A stretch of DNA of 62,358 nt from an uncultured Lachnospiraceae bacterium (lineage in GTDB: Bacteria; Bacillota; Clostridia; Lachnospirales; Lachnospiraceae): assembly GCA_902783775.1 (NCBI GenBank), contig CACZSI010000035.1, forward strand, positions 1-62,358, in the 5' to 3' direction. Position numbers and translations under genes: made by a program. The notes beneath the pieces are model-generated. The model was not told the DNA's origin and did not search any database. It saw nothing but the letters and a program-made list of their open reading frames with translations. Below, in pieces: positions 52,042 to 60,920 of the stretch; position 1 is the stretch's first letter, and the number at the start of each line of letters is the position of its first letter.

Positions 52042-53265
52042 ATGGAAATTATAAAAGGCGGAGTTACCGCAGCTAAAGGATTTAAGGCAGCTAGCGTGGC
52101 AGCCGGAATTAAATATGAAAACCGTGAAGATATGGCTATGGTTTATTCTAAGGAGCCATGTGAGTGCGCAGGAACATTCACTAGCAATGTAGTTAAGGCT
52201 GCATGTGTTCAGTGGGATATTAAATTAAATGAGTCAAATGAGAAGATGCATGCAGTGGTAGTAAATTCAGGTATCGCCAATGCTTGTACAGGTGAGGAAG
52301 GATTTGAAGCATGTAGAAAGACAGCTGATGCAGTTAATAAGTGCTTAGATGTGCCGGCTAACTCAGTGGCTGTGGCATCTACAGGCGTTATCGGAGCTCA
52401 ATTGCCAATAGATAAGATTGTATCAGGAGTTGAGAAGATGGCTGATAAGCTAGGTGATAGCATTGAAGATGGAACAAATGCATCAAAGGCTATTATGACT
52501 ACTGACACAGTTAATAAGGAAATCGCTGTGACATTTGAGGTAGGAGAAACCACTGTTACTTTAGGTGGAATGAGTAAGGGATCAGGAATGATTCACCCTA
52601 ATATGTGTACTATGTTAGCCTTTTTAACTACTGATGTAGCTATCACTAAAAAACTAATGCAGGAAGCACTAAGTGAAGTAGTGAAAGATACTTTTAATAT
52701 GATAACAGTAGATGGTGATACATCAACTAACGATACATTAATGATTATGGCCAATGGATTAGCGAACAATCCAGTGATTGCAGAAAAAAATGCTGATTAT
52801 GAAAGCTTTAAGGATGCACTATTCTATGTGTGCCGCTATTTAGCTAGAAAGATGGCAGCAGACGGAGAGGGCGCTAGCAAGTTATTTGAGGCCAAGGTAG
52901 TTAATGCTAAGACTAAAGAGGATGCTAGAACATTGTCACGAGCTATTGTGGCATCAAATTTATCAAAGGCTGCTATTTATGGTTGCGATGCTAACTTTGG
53001 AAGATTCTTATGTGCAATGGGATATTCAGGAGCAGAGTTTGACCAGAAAAATGTTGAGTTGTTCTTTGAGAGTGAAGCAGGAAAAATGCAGGTATTCTCA
53101 TATGGAACACCAATTGAGTTTGATGAAGATGAGGCGACTAAAATCTTATCATGCCCAGAGGTTATGGTATTAGTAGATATGCATGAGGGAAGTGAGGAGG
53201 CTACAGCCTTCGGATGCGATTTAACCCACGAATACGTAAATATTAACGCTGACTATAGAAGTTAA
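52042..53265 (+). CDS. argJ: Bifunctional ornithine acetyltransferase / N-acetylglutamate synthase
   Basis: ArgJ recycles the acetyl group from N-acetylornithine to glutamate and may also use acetyl-CoA. The 407-residue precursor self-cleaves before a Thr nucleophile; the KGSGMIHPNMCTMLAFLTTDV segment (about residues 178-198) provides the autocleavage motif T-M-L-A-F. The N-terminal KGGVTAAKGFKAA and C-terminal TAFGCDLTHEYVNINADYR are typical. An AGGAAAGG site is upstream. Confidence 0.96.
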   Translation: MEIIKGGVTAAKGFKAASVAAGIKYENREDMAMVYSKEPCECAGTFTSNVVKAACVQWDIKLNESNEKMHAVVVNSGIANACTGEEGFEACRKTADAVNKCLDVPANSVAVASTGVIGAQLPIDKIVSGVEKMADKLGDSIEDGTNASKAIMTTDTVNKEIAVTFEVGETTVTLGGMSKGSGMIHPNMCTMLAFLTTDVAITKKLMQEALSEVVKDTFNMITVDGDTSTNDTLMIMANGLANNPVIAEKNADYESFKDALFYVCRYLARKMAADGEGASKLFEAKVVNAKTKEDARTLSRAIVASNLSKAAIYGCDANFGRFLCAMGYSGAEFDQKNVELFFESEAGKMQVFSYGTPIEFDEDEATKILSCPEVMVLVDMHEGSEEATAFGCDLTHEYVNINADYRS

Positions 53266-53296
53266 TTAAGATAAGTTAGGAAAGAAGGAAGAGGAT

Positions 53297-54211
53297 ATGT
53301 TAATGAAAGGACAGCAGAATTTAGAGATGGATAAATGGATAGAGAAGGGAGATGTCTTAATTGAGGCATTGCCATATATCCAGAGATTTAATAGAAAGAT
53401 AATCGTTGTTAAGTACGGCGGAAGTGCTATGTTAGATGAGGACTTTATGAAAAGTGTAATTCAGGATATTACACTTCTTAAATTAGTTGGATTTAAGCCA
53501 ATTATCGTTCATGGTGGTGGAAAGGCTATCAGCCGTCATATTGATAGATTAGGAATGGAAACAGAATTTATTAATGGACTTAGAGTTACTGATGAGGAAA
53601 CATTAGATGCCGCAGAGATGGTTCTTAACAGTGTAAATAAGAAACTAGTTCAGATTGTGGAACAGTTAGGTGTTCGTGCCATCGGTATCAGTGGTAAGGA
53701 CGGAAAACTATTAACTGTAGAAAAGAAATTATCAGAGGGCGAAGATATTGGATACGTAGGTCAGGTTACAGAAGTAAACGCTGATATTTTATTAGATCTA
53801 TTAGAGAAGGATTTCTTACCAATCGTTTGTCCTATTGGATTAGATGAAGAATTCCACGGATATAACATTAATGCTGATGATGCAGCCAGCGCCATTGCTA
53901 AGGCAGTTAAGGCTGAGAAGTTAGCTTTCTTAACAGATACTGAGGGTGTTTACACAGATCCTGATGATCCTAACACAGTTATCTCAGAGATGACAGTATC
54001 AGAGGCTCAGGGATTGATTGATGATGGAACTATTGCAGGTGGAATGCTTCCTAAGATTAATAACTGTATGAATGCCATTGAAAATGGTGTAAGCAGAGTT
54101 CATATCTTAGACGGAAGAATCCCTCACAGTATCCTACTTGAGATTTTCACTAACAAGGGTATTGGAACAGCTATTTTAGCAGATGATCAGGAAAAATTTT
54201 ATACAGTATAA
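53297..54211 (+). CDS. argB: N-acetylglutamate kinase
   Basis: The amino-acid-kinase-family enzyme phosphorylates N-acetylglutamate. The 304-residue protein has KYGGSAM (about residue 36), [18 protein letters not shown]-like [14 protein letters not shown] and a C-terminal [17 protein letters not shown]. The N-terminal extension of about 25 residues resembles that of arginine-inhibited, hexameric NAGKs, which suggests feedback control by arginine. This last point is inference. Confidence 0.96.
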   Translation: MLMKGQQNLEMDKWIEKGDVLIEALPYIQRFNRKIIVVKYGGSAMLDEDFMKSVIQDITLLKLVGFKPIIVHGGGKAISRHIDRLGMETEFINGLRVTDEETLDAAEMVLNSVNKKLVQIVEQLGVRAIGISGKDGKLLTVEKKLSEGEDIGYVGQVTEVNADILLDLLEKDFLPIVCPIGLDEEFHGYNINADDAASAIAKAVKAEKLAFLTDTEGVYTDPDDPNTVISEMTVSEAQGLIDDGTIAGGMLPKINNCMNAIENGVSRVHILDGRIPHSILLEIFTNKGIGTAILADDQEKFYTV

Positions 54212-54226
54212 AACGAGGTAAATAAT

Positions 54227-55408
54227 ATGAATTCAAAAGAGATAATGGAATTAGCAGAAGAGAATTTTATTCATGCATATAATCGTTTTCCAGTGGTTAT
54301 AGACCATGGTGAGGGCGTTTATGCTTACGATAAAGAAGGAAAGAAGTATCTAGATTTCGCATCAGGAATCGCAGTGCTATCATTAGGTTATGGAAACAAG
54401 AAGTACACTGATGCCCTAAAGGCACAGATTGATAAGGTGACACATACATCTAATCTTTTCTACAGCGAGCCGGCAGCAGTGGCAGCTAAAAAGATTGTTA
54501 ATGCCACAGGTTTATCAAAGGTATTCTTCACAAACAGTGGAGCTGAGGCCATCGAGGGCGCACTAAAGGTAGCTAAGAAATATGCTTACAATAAAAACGG
54601 CGAAGGTGATTATGAAATTATTGCAATGAAGAGTTCATTCCACGGTCGTACTATGGGAGCTTTAGCCCTTACAGGAAATGAGCATTACCAGAAACCATTC
54701 GGTCAGATGATTCCTGGAATTAAGTATGCTACATATAATGATTTAGATAGCGTTAAAGAATTAGTAAACGATAAGACATGTGCCATTATTTTAGAGACAT
54801 TGCAGGGTGAGGGTGGAATTCATCCGGCAGATGAAAGCTTTATTAAGGGGATTCGCCAGATTTGTGATGATAATGATATTATTATGATCTGCGATGAAAT
54901 CCAGTGTGGAATGGGACGTTTAGGAACAATGTTTGGATATCAGGGATACGGAATTAAGCCGGATGTGGTTACAGCAGCTAAGGCGCTAGGTTGTGGTGTT
55001 CCAGTGGGAGCCTTCGTAGTAGGAGAAAAGTGTAAGGACACTATTGTGCCGGGAGATCACGGAACTACATATGGAGGAAATCCATTAGTATGTGCAGCAG
55101 TTAGCACAGTATTCGATATCTACGAAGAAGAAAACATCATTGAAAATGTTAAAGAAGTTTCAGCTTACCTAGAAGAGAAGTTAGATGAGTTAGTAGCTAA
55201 GAAAGATAGCGTTGATGCTCGTCGTGGAAAAGGATTAATGCAGGGATTAGTATTAAATACACCAGTGGGAGATGCTGTTAAAAAGGCAATTAGCGAAGGT
55301 GTATTAGTGATTTCTGCCGGGGGAAATGTATTACGTATGGTACCTCCACTAGTCATTACTAAAGAAAATGTAGATGAACTTATCAGTTGTTTAGAAAAAT
55401 GTTTATAA
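54227..55408 (+). CDS. argD: Acetylornithine aminotransferase
   Basis: This PLP-dependent class III aminotransferase converts N-acetylglutamate semialdehyde to N-acetylornithine. The 393-residue protein shows FTNSGAEAIEGALKVA, SSFHGRTMGAL, ICDEIQCGMGRLG (PLP-interacting Asp) and the PLP lysine in TAAKALGCGVPVGAF (about residue 250). It is last in the argCJBD array, 15 bp after argB. No obvious terminator follows. Confidence 0.96.
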   Translation: MNSKEIMELAEENFIHAYNRFPVVIDHGEGVYAYDKEGKKYLDFASGIAVLSLGYGNKKYTDALKAQIDKVTHTSNLFYSEPAAVAAKKIVNATGLSKVFFTNSGAEAIEGALKVAKKYAYNKNGEGDYEIIAMKSSFHGRTMGALALTGNEHYQKPFGQMIPGIKYATYNDLDSVKELVNDKTCAIILETLQGEGGIHPADESFIKGIRQICDDNDIIMICDEIQCGMGRLGTMFGYQGYGIKPDVVTAAKALGCGVPVGAFVVGEKCKDTIVPGDHGTTYGGNPLVCAAVSTVFDIYEEENIIENVKEVSAYLEEKLDELVAKKDSVDARRGKGLMQGLVLNTPVGDAVKKAISEGVLVISAGGNVLRMVPPLVITKENVDELISCLEKCL

Positions 55409-55535
55409 GATTGATAAATTTTTCTTGCTAATAAGATACATTTTTGGTAATGTAAAAATTGACGGCCTATAAAGGCTAGTTAAGATGTTTATTAGTCGCT
55501 CTTTAAGAGGGATAATCATATCATTGGAGGAAAAA

Positions 55536-57179
55536 ATGAATACAGCAACAGTAAATATGATAATGGAATTATTAAGCGGATTGGCCCTATTCCTTTTTGG
55601 AATGAATTACATGAGCCACAGCTTACAGCAGGCTGCAGGAGGAAAGCTAAGAGTTTTCTTAGATAAGTGTACTAAAAACAGAGTAATTGCAGCTTTATTT
55701 GGTACCTTTTTCACAGCCTTGATTCAGTCATCAGGTGCGACAACAGTAATGGTTGTAGGATTTGTTAACGCAGGAATCTTACCACTAGTTAAGTCAGTGG
55801 GATTGATTTTCGGTGCTAATATCGGTACAACTATCACATCACAGATCGTATCATTGAAGCTTACAGCTATTGCACCATTTATAGCATTTATCGGTGCAGC
55901 GATTATTGTATTTGGAAAGAGACCTATGGTTAAGACTATAGGAGCTATTATTTTCGGATTCGGTTCATTGTTCTTAGGAATCAACTTTATGACAGAGGCA
56001 ATGGACAACATCCAGAAGACTCCGGTAGCCAGCATCTTTAAATATTTAGATGCTCCTATTATGGCTATTTTCATTGGATTTGTATTTACTGTTATTACCC
56101 AGAGTTCATCAGTTACCGTCTCTGTGTTAGTACTTTTAGCAGGTACGGGATTGGTAGAGCCTGTTTCATGTTTATACTTTGTATTAGGTGCTTACGTAGG
56201 TGCCACAACACCTGCTGTTTTAGCAGCACTTAACTCAAATAGAAATGCTAAGAGAGCTGCATTTATTCACGTTATGTTTAACGTGGTAGGAATGTTATTT
56301 ATATCAGTATTATTGATATTCTTTAAGGATCCTATTATTGACTTCTTACAGAGTATCAGTGCGGATAATAAGCGTTTCGTGGCCAATGCAGATCTTATCT
56401 TTAAGACTAGTATAACCTTATTGTTATTGCCGTTTGCTAATTACATGGTTAAGCTATCTAAGTTAGTTATCCATGCTAAGCCAGGTGAACCTGATATCGA
56501 GGATGAAGAGATGGCACTTGTTTACATCAACGAGGGTGGAATTATTAACCCTCCTACAGCCTTAGTAGAAGTAGTTCACGAGACAGAGAGAATGGCTCTT
56601 ATGGTTAGAGAAAACCTTAAGATTTCTAAGGAAGCTCTTATCGATGCAGATGCAGCCACAAATAAGGTTAAAGAGTTATATCAGAGAGAAAAATATATTG
56701 ATTATTTAAGTCATAGAATTACTGAGTTCTTAGTAAAGGCTAACCAGTATGAGTTACCGATTGAAGATAGAAGAAGATTAGGTGGATTGTTCCACGTAGT
56801 AATCGACGTAGAAAGAATCGGTGACCATGCAGAAAATATAATTGAAGATGCTATCAAGGGAAGAAATGAGAATGTTTCTTTCTCAGAGAAAGGTATCGAA
56901 GAAATCGAGACTATGTTTGATTCTGTATTAAAGCTATATGATACAGCGGTAACTATTTTCGCTAACGATGATATGAGTCGTTTCGAGACTATCAATGATA
57001 TGGAAGATCAGGTTGATGAAATGCAGATTAAGTTCCAGGAAGCTCATGTTAGCAGAATGGCTAAGAATGAATGTAGTATTGAGGCAGGTCTAATCTTTAC
57101 TGACCTTGTTATTGGTTTAGAGAGAATCGGGGATCATGCGACAAACATCGCATACTCAATTATTCCTGATGATAAATAA
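55536..57179 (+). CDS. Na/Pi-cotransporter family protein with PhoU-like C-terminal domain
   Basis: The 547-residue protein has the two inverted Na/Pi (PF02690) repeats, each with a QSS motif (ALIQSSGATTVMVVGFV and TVITQSSSVTVSVLVLLAG), within about nine transmembrane helices. A cytoplasmic PhoU-like helical domain follows (about 345-545) with two ERIGDHAENI / ERIGDHATNI signatures. It probably imports phosphate or controls its entry. The start is the ATG at 55536 with TTGGAGGA upstream; the in-frame upstream extension from 55485 is not membrane-like. Confidence 0.92.
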   Translation: MNTATVNMIMELLSGLALFLFGMNYMSHSLQQAAGGKLRVFLDKCTKNRVIAALFGTFFTALIQSSGATTVMVVGFVNAGILPLVKSVGLIFGANIGTTITSQIVSLKLTAIAPFIAFIGAAIIVFGKRPMVKTIGAIIFGFGSLFLGINFMTEAMDNIQKTPVASIFKYLDAPIMAIFIGFVFTVITQSSSVTVSVLVLLAGTGLVEPVSCLYFVLGAYVGATTPAVLAALNSNRNAKRAAFIHVMFNVVGMLFISVLLIFFKDPIIDFLQSISADNKRFVANADLIFKTSITLLLLPFANYMVKLSKLVIHAKPGEPDIEDEEMALVYINEGGIINPPTALVEVVHETERMALMVRENLKISKEALIDADAATNKVKELYQREKYIDYLSHRITEFLVKANQYELPIEDRRRLGGLFHVVIDVERIGDHAENIIEDAIKGRNENVSFSEKGIEEIETMFDSVLKLYDTAVTIFANDDMSRFETINDMEDQVDEMQIKFQEAHVSRMAKNECSIEAGLIFTDLVIGLERIGDHATNIAYSIIPDDK

Positions 57180-57218
57180 AAATAAGGAAATCATTCGGGC
57201 TGCGTAGAAGGAGCGTGA

Positions 57219-57803
57219 ATGAATAAAATAAAATTATTATTGTGCATAAGCTTTATATTCATTGTCACAGGGTGTAAGGACGATGAGGTATTGCTTGATG
57301 CACCAAAAAAACAGAATAATGAAACTATTGTTAAGACTGAAACAGAAAATAACTCTGAGATTTATGTCTATATTAAGGGAGCAGTAAAGCATCCCGGAGT
57401 ATACAGATTATCTCAGGGTGACAGGCTGTTTCAGTTAGTTAAATTAGCAGGGGGAATGAAAAAAACTGCTAAGAAGGATTATCTTAACTTAGCAGAAGTG
57501 GTAAATGATGGAGATAGTATAAGAATTCTCACAAAGAAAGAATATAAGAAGCATAAGAAAAAACTAAAAAAAACTGGCAAGTCTGAGACTAGTATAGATA
57601 AGCCTAATTCTAACGGCATAAATATTAATACGGCTAGTGAAGAGGAGTTAACTAATCTTAGTGGAATTGGTCCATCAAAAGCAAAAGCTATAGTTGAATA
57701 CAGAAATACTAACGGTAGTTTTAAAACTATCGAAGAATTAAAGAAAGTATCGGGAATAGGAGAAGCCACTTACAATAATATTAGTAAGGATATTTGTGTG
57801 TGA
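57219..57803 (+). CDS. comEA: Competence protein ComEA, lipoprotein-like
   Basis: A 194-residue DNA receptor of the transformation apparatus. The N-terminal hydrophobic segment ends in FIVTGC, a good lipobox, so the protein may be lipid-anchored rather than held by a transmembrane helix. It is followed by a SLBB domain (about 47-108, YVYIKGAVKHPGVYRLSQGDRLFQLV), a Lys-rich linker and the helix-hairpin-helix DNA-binding pair (about 134-194: NINTASEEELTNLSGIGPSKAKAIVEYR and LKKVSGIGEATYNNI). comEC lies 3.1 kb downstream, with a two-component system and a GerM lipoprotein between. Confidence 0.93.
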   Translation: MNKIKLLLCISFIFIVTGCKDDEVLLDAPKKQNNETIVKTETENNSEIYVYIKGAVKHPGVYRLSQGDRLFQLVKLAGGMKKTAKKDYLNLAEVVNDGDSIRILTKKEYKKHKKKLKKTGKSETSIDKPNSNGININTASEEELTNLSGIGPSKAKAIVEYRNTNGSFKTIEELKKVSGIGEATYNNISKDICV

Positions 57804-57842
57804 CCAGGTTGTAGTAATTACATTGGATATTGGAGAGAAAAA

Positions 57843-58529
57843 ATGAAGGTATTAGTGGTAGATGATGAAAAATTAATTGTAAAGGGACTTAAATTCAGTC
57901 TTTTACAGGAAAACTACGAAGTAGATGAGGCATATGATGGTAAGGAAGCGGTAGATAAAATCAGAGAGAATGAGTATGATATTATTCTTTTAGATTTAAT
58001 GTTACCGGAATTAAATGGATATGAAGTTTGTCAGCAGGTCAGAGAGTTCTCTGATGTGCCTATTTTAATGCTTACAGCTAAAGGCGATGATATGGATAAG
58101 ATTTTAGGTTTAGAGTATGGCGCAGATGACTATATTACAAAGCCTTTTAATATTTTAGAGGTAAAAGCCAGAATCAAGGCAATTACACGTCGCTCAAAGA
58201 AGAAGGCTGTGGAGGCAGCACCTAAGTCAAAGATTATAGAAAGTGGAAAGCTTAAATTAGATATTGATTCTAAGAGAGTTTATATTGATTCTAAAGAAAT
58301 CAGATTGACAGTTAAGGAGTTTGATATCCTTAGAACATTAGCAGAGAATCCTGGAAAAATCTATGACAGAGAGCATCTTCTTACATTGATTTGGGGTTCT
58401 AAATATCCAGGTGATGCCAGAACAGTAGATGTAAACGTTAGAAGATTAAGAGAGAAGATAGAAGAAAATCCAGCTAAGCCACAGTATGTTCATACTAAGT
58501 GGGGAATGGGATATTACTTCCAAAAATAG
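57843..58529 (+). CDS. OmpR/PhoB-type response regulator
   Basis: The 228-residue regulator has a receiver domain with VDDEK, the phospho-acceptor Asp in IILLDLMLPELNG (about residue 51), MLTAKG and the switch Lys in YITKPF. A winged-helix DNA-binding domain follows (about 130-226: LTVKEFDILRTLAENPGKIYDREHLL and RTVDVNVRRLREKI). It resembles WalR/PhoP-like regulators. The histidine kinase follows after 5 bp. Its target genes are unknown; adjacent GerM and competence genes are candidates. Confidence 0.93.
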   Translation: MKVLVVDDEKLIVKGLKFSLLQENYEVDEAYDGKEAVDKIRENEYDIILLDLMLPELNGYEVCQQVREFSDVPILMLTAKGDDMDKILGLEYGADDYITKPFNILEVKARIKAITRRSKKKAVEAAPKSKIIESGKLKLDIDSKRVYIDSKEIRLTVKEFDILRTLAENPGKIYDREHLLTLIWGSKYPGDARTVDVNVRRLREKIEENPAKPQYVHTKWGMGYYFQK

Positions 58530-58534
58530 GATAA

Positions 58535-59983
58535 ATGATAGAAAAAAAGAAGAATTTTATTTTTGAATATTTAGGTAGTATGCGAGTGTGGGTATTTACC
58601 TTGGTTTTAGTGGGAATTTTAGTTCCACTAATAATTATGGGAGCCATTATCTCAGTGACTCAGAGACATAATTATAAGACCACACGACTAGATAAGTTTA
58701 CTGCCACTAATGTAATGATAAAGAACGTCATCTTGTCTGAGGGATATATTACTAATCCCGGCTCAGAGGCGGTTAATGCCCAGATAAGTCAGGCTAGCAG
58801 ACAGTTTAATTGCCGAATCGAGGTAATTAATAATGTGTATACTATCATTAAGGATACAGATGCAGCCAATGAAGGAAAAACCAGTATTTCCGAAAATGTA
58901 ATTAAATGTCTCGAGGGAAAAGAGATAGTAGATGAGAAAAAAAGCTATATAGAATATGCCATACCGATTTATACCGGAAGCTCTAATGTAGAGGATAAGG
59001 GCAGTGAAACAGTGGCAGGTTGTTTATATGTAAATTATTCGCTAAAGGATGTGGATGATTTCGCCGGAAGATTACACAGAACTATGGTGGTACTATATAG
59101 TGCCTTAGTAATTTTAGCGGTGGCACTAGCTTGGTATTTCTCTATAATATTTACTAAGCCTATGTCTAGAGTGGAAGAGTTATTGTCTAATATAGGTGAG
59201 AAAGATATTTCTAATTTAGATAAAAAAGAGTTTACGGAAGTTAAAAATATTAGTGCTAATTTTGCTAAGATGATTGAGAAATTAAATGCACAGGATAAGT
59301 CTAGAGAGGAATTCGTTTCTAATGTGTCTCACGAGCTAAAGACACCAATCACATCTATGAAGGTATTAGCTGACTCCCTTCTAGGCCAGACCGGTGTGGA
59401 TGAGGAATTATATCAGGAGTTCTTAAGTGATATTTCTAAAGAAATTGACAGAGAGAATGATATTATCACTGACTTATTAACATTAGTTAGAATGGATAAG
59501 TCAGATGCGATGATAAATATTGCACCTACTAATATAAACGAGATTGTAGAGACAGTTCTAAGAAGACTAAAGCCAATAGCAGAGCTGAAAAATATCGAGT
59601 TGATTTTCGAGAGCTTCAGACCCGTTGTGGCTGATGTGGATGGAACGAAAATCAGTAGTGTAGTTAACAACTTAGTTGAGAATGCTATTAAATATAATAA
59701 CAATGACGGAATGGTTACTGTTTCACTAAACAGCGATCACCAGTATTTCTATTTCAAGGTTCAGGACAATGGAATAGGTATCTCAGAGGAAAATCAGAGA
59801 CATGTCTTTGAGAGATTTTACAGAGTGGATAAGGCTAGAGCTAGAGAAACCGGAGGAACAGGTTTAGGATTAGCTATTACTAGAGATATAGTTCTAAAAC
59901 ATCACGGATCAATTAAGATTCACAGTAAGGAAGAAGAGGGAACTACATTTACAGTGAGAATACCACTTAAATATATTTCATAG
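58535..59983 (+). CDS. Sensor histidine kinase
   Basis: The 482-residue kinase has two transmembrane helices (about 18-42 and 184-206) enclosing an extracytoplasmic sensor of about 140 residues, then a HAMP segment. HisKA has the phospho-acceptor His in NVSHELKTPITSMK (about residue 268), and HATPase has VENAIKYN, DNGIGI and GGTGLGLAI. This matches the WalK/PhoR subgroup. The ligand is not evident. It pairs with the upstream regulator; the GerM lipoprotein begins 11 bp downstream and could be a signal input or a target. Confidence 0.93.
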   Translation: MIEKKKNFIFEYLGSMRVWVFTLVLVGILVPLIIMGAIISVTQRHNYKTTRLDKFTATNVMIKNVILSEGYITNPGSEAVNAQISQASRQFNCRIEVINNVYTIIKDTDAANEGKTSISENVIKCLEGKEIVDEKKSYIEYAIPIYTGSSNVEDKGSETVAGCLYVNYSLKDVDDFAGRLHRTMVVLYSALVILAVALAWYFSIIFTKPMSRVEELLSNIGEKDISNLDKKEFTEVKNISANFAKMIEKLNAQDKSREEFVSNVSHELKTPITSMKVLADSLLGQTGVDEELYQEFLSDISKEIDRENDIITDLLTLVRMDKSDAMINIAPTNINEIVETVLRRLKPIAELKNIELIFESFRPVVADVDGTKISSVVNNLVENAIKYNNNDGMVTVSLNSDHQYFYFKVQDNGIGISEENQRHVFERFYRVDKARARETGGTGLGLAITRDIVLKHHGSIKIHSKEEEGTTFTVRIPLKYIS

Positions 59984-59994
59984 TGAGGTAGGTA

Positions 59995-60903
59995 ATGAAG
60001 AGAGCAATAGCATTGCTGTTGTGTCTAGTGTTAGGATTAACTATGACTTCCTGCGGCGAAAAGAAAAAAAAGACAGGAAAGCAGATAATAATCTATTACA
60101 CAGATAAGACTAACAGCAAAATCTACAATGAAAAATATACATTGAAAAATACCGATATCAATAAGCAGATAGATGAGGTAATGAAAAAGCTATCTGCTAA
60201 TGGCGCTAACGGACATAAGCGCGCCATTCCAGCTAAGGTTAAGGTAAAAAAATACTTTTTCTCAGCAGGATCATTTGTGGTAGATTTTAATGCTAATTAC
60301 ACTAAGTTAAAAAACAATGAGGAATTAATGTGTCGAGCATTGGTGACATTGACTATGACACAGCTTAAAAAGATAGACAGCGTGGCATTTACCGTGGAGT
60401 CTAGACAGAATAAACTAGCTAACGGCACATTTGCAGCTACAATGAGATCAGAAGATTTTATTTCCGGAATTTCCGGTGATTCCAATACCTTTACTAAGGG
60501 TGACTTTATATTGTATTTCGCCAATGAAAGTGGTACTAAGCTTAAGGAATATAAGCTTAAAAACGTTAATTACGGCGAGAAGTCTAAAGAAGAGTTTATT
60601 TTAGAGCAGTTAATAAAGGGACCGAAAAAAGGCGGCTATATTGCCACTTTATCTAATGATATTAAGGTATTAAATGTTACTACGAATAAAAATATCTGCT
60701 ACGTGGACTTAGATAAAAAATTCTTAAGTCAGCAGAGTAAAGTAGTGGATAAGTTAGTGATTTATTCAATAGTAGATTCCCTATCGGAATTAAAGGAAAT
60801 TCATAAGGTCCAGATTAGTATAAACGGAGACAGCCGAGTTTATTACAAGGGAGTGAATTTAGAAAATCCTTTTGTGAGAAATCTAGACATAATAGAAAGA
60901 TAA
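59995..60903 (+). CDS. GerM-domain lipoprotein
   Basis: A 302-residue lipoprotein (lipobox MTSC, Cys near residue 20) with two tandem GerM (PF10646) domains at about 30-150 and 165-290. Their paired motifs are FVVDFNANYTKL and ICYVDLDKKFLSQ; LTMTQLKKIDSVAFTVE and SIVDSLSELKEIHKVQISING. GerM domains occur in germination and sporulation proteins and in LpqB, which works with a two-component system in actinobacteria. Here the gene directly follows the histidine kinase, so a similar role as a sensor partner is plausible. Confidence 0.88.
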   Translation: MKRAIALLLCLVLGLTMTSCGEKKKKTGKQIIIYYTDKTNSKIYNEKYTLKNTDINKQIDEVMKKLSANGANGHKRAIPAKVKVKKYFFSAGSFVVDFNANYTKLKNNEELMCRALVTLTMTQLKKIDSVAFTVESRQNKLANGTFAATMRSEDFISGISGDSNTFTKGDFILYFANESGTKLKEYKLKNVNYGEKSKEEFILEQLIKGPKKGGYIATLSNDIKVLNVTTNKNICYVDLDKKFLSQQSKVVDKLVIYSIVDSLSELKEIHKVQISINGDSRVYYKGVNLENPFVRNLDIIER

Positions 60904-60920
60904 ATATTTAGGAGGCAATT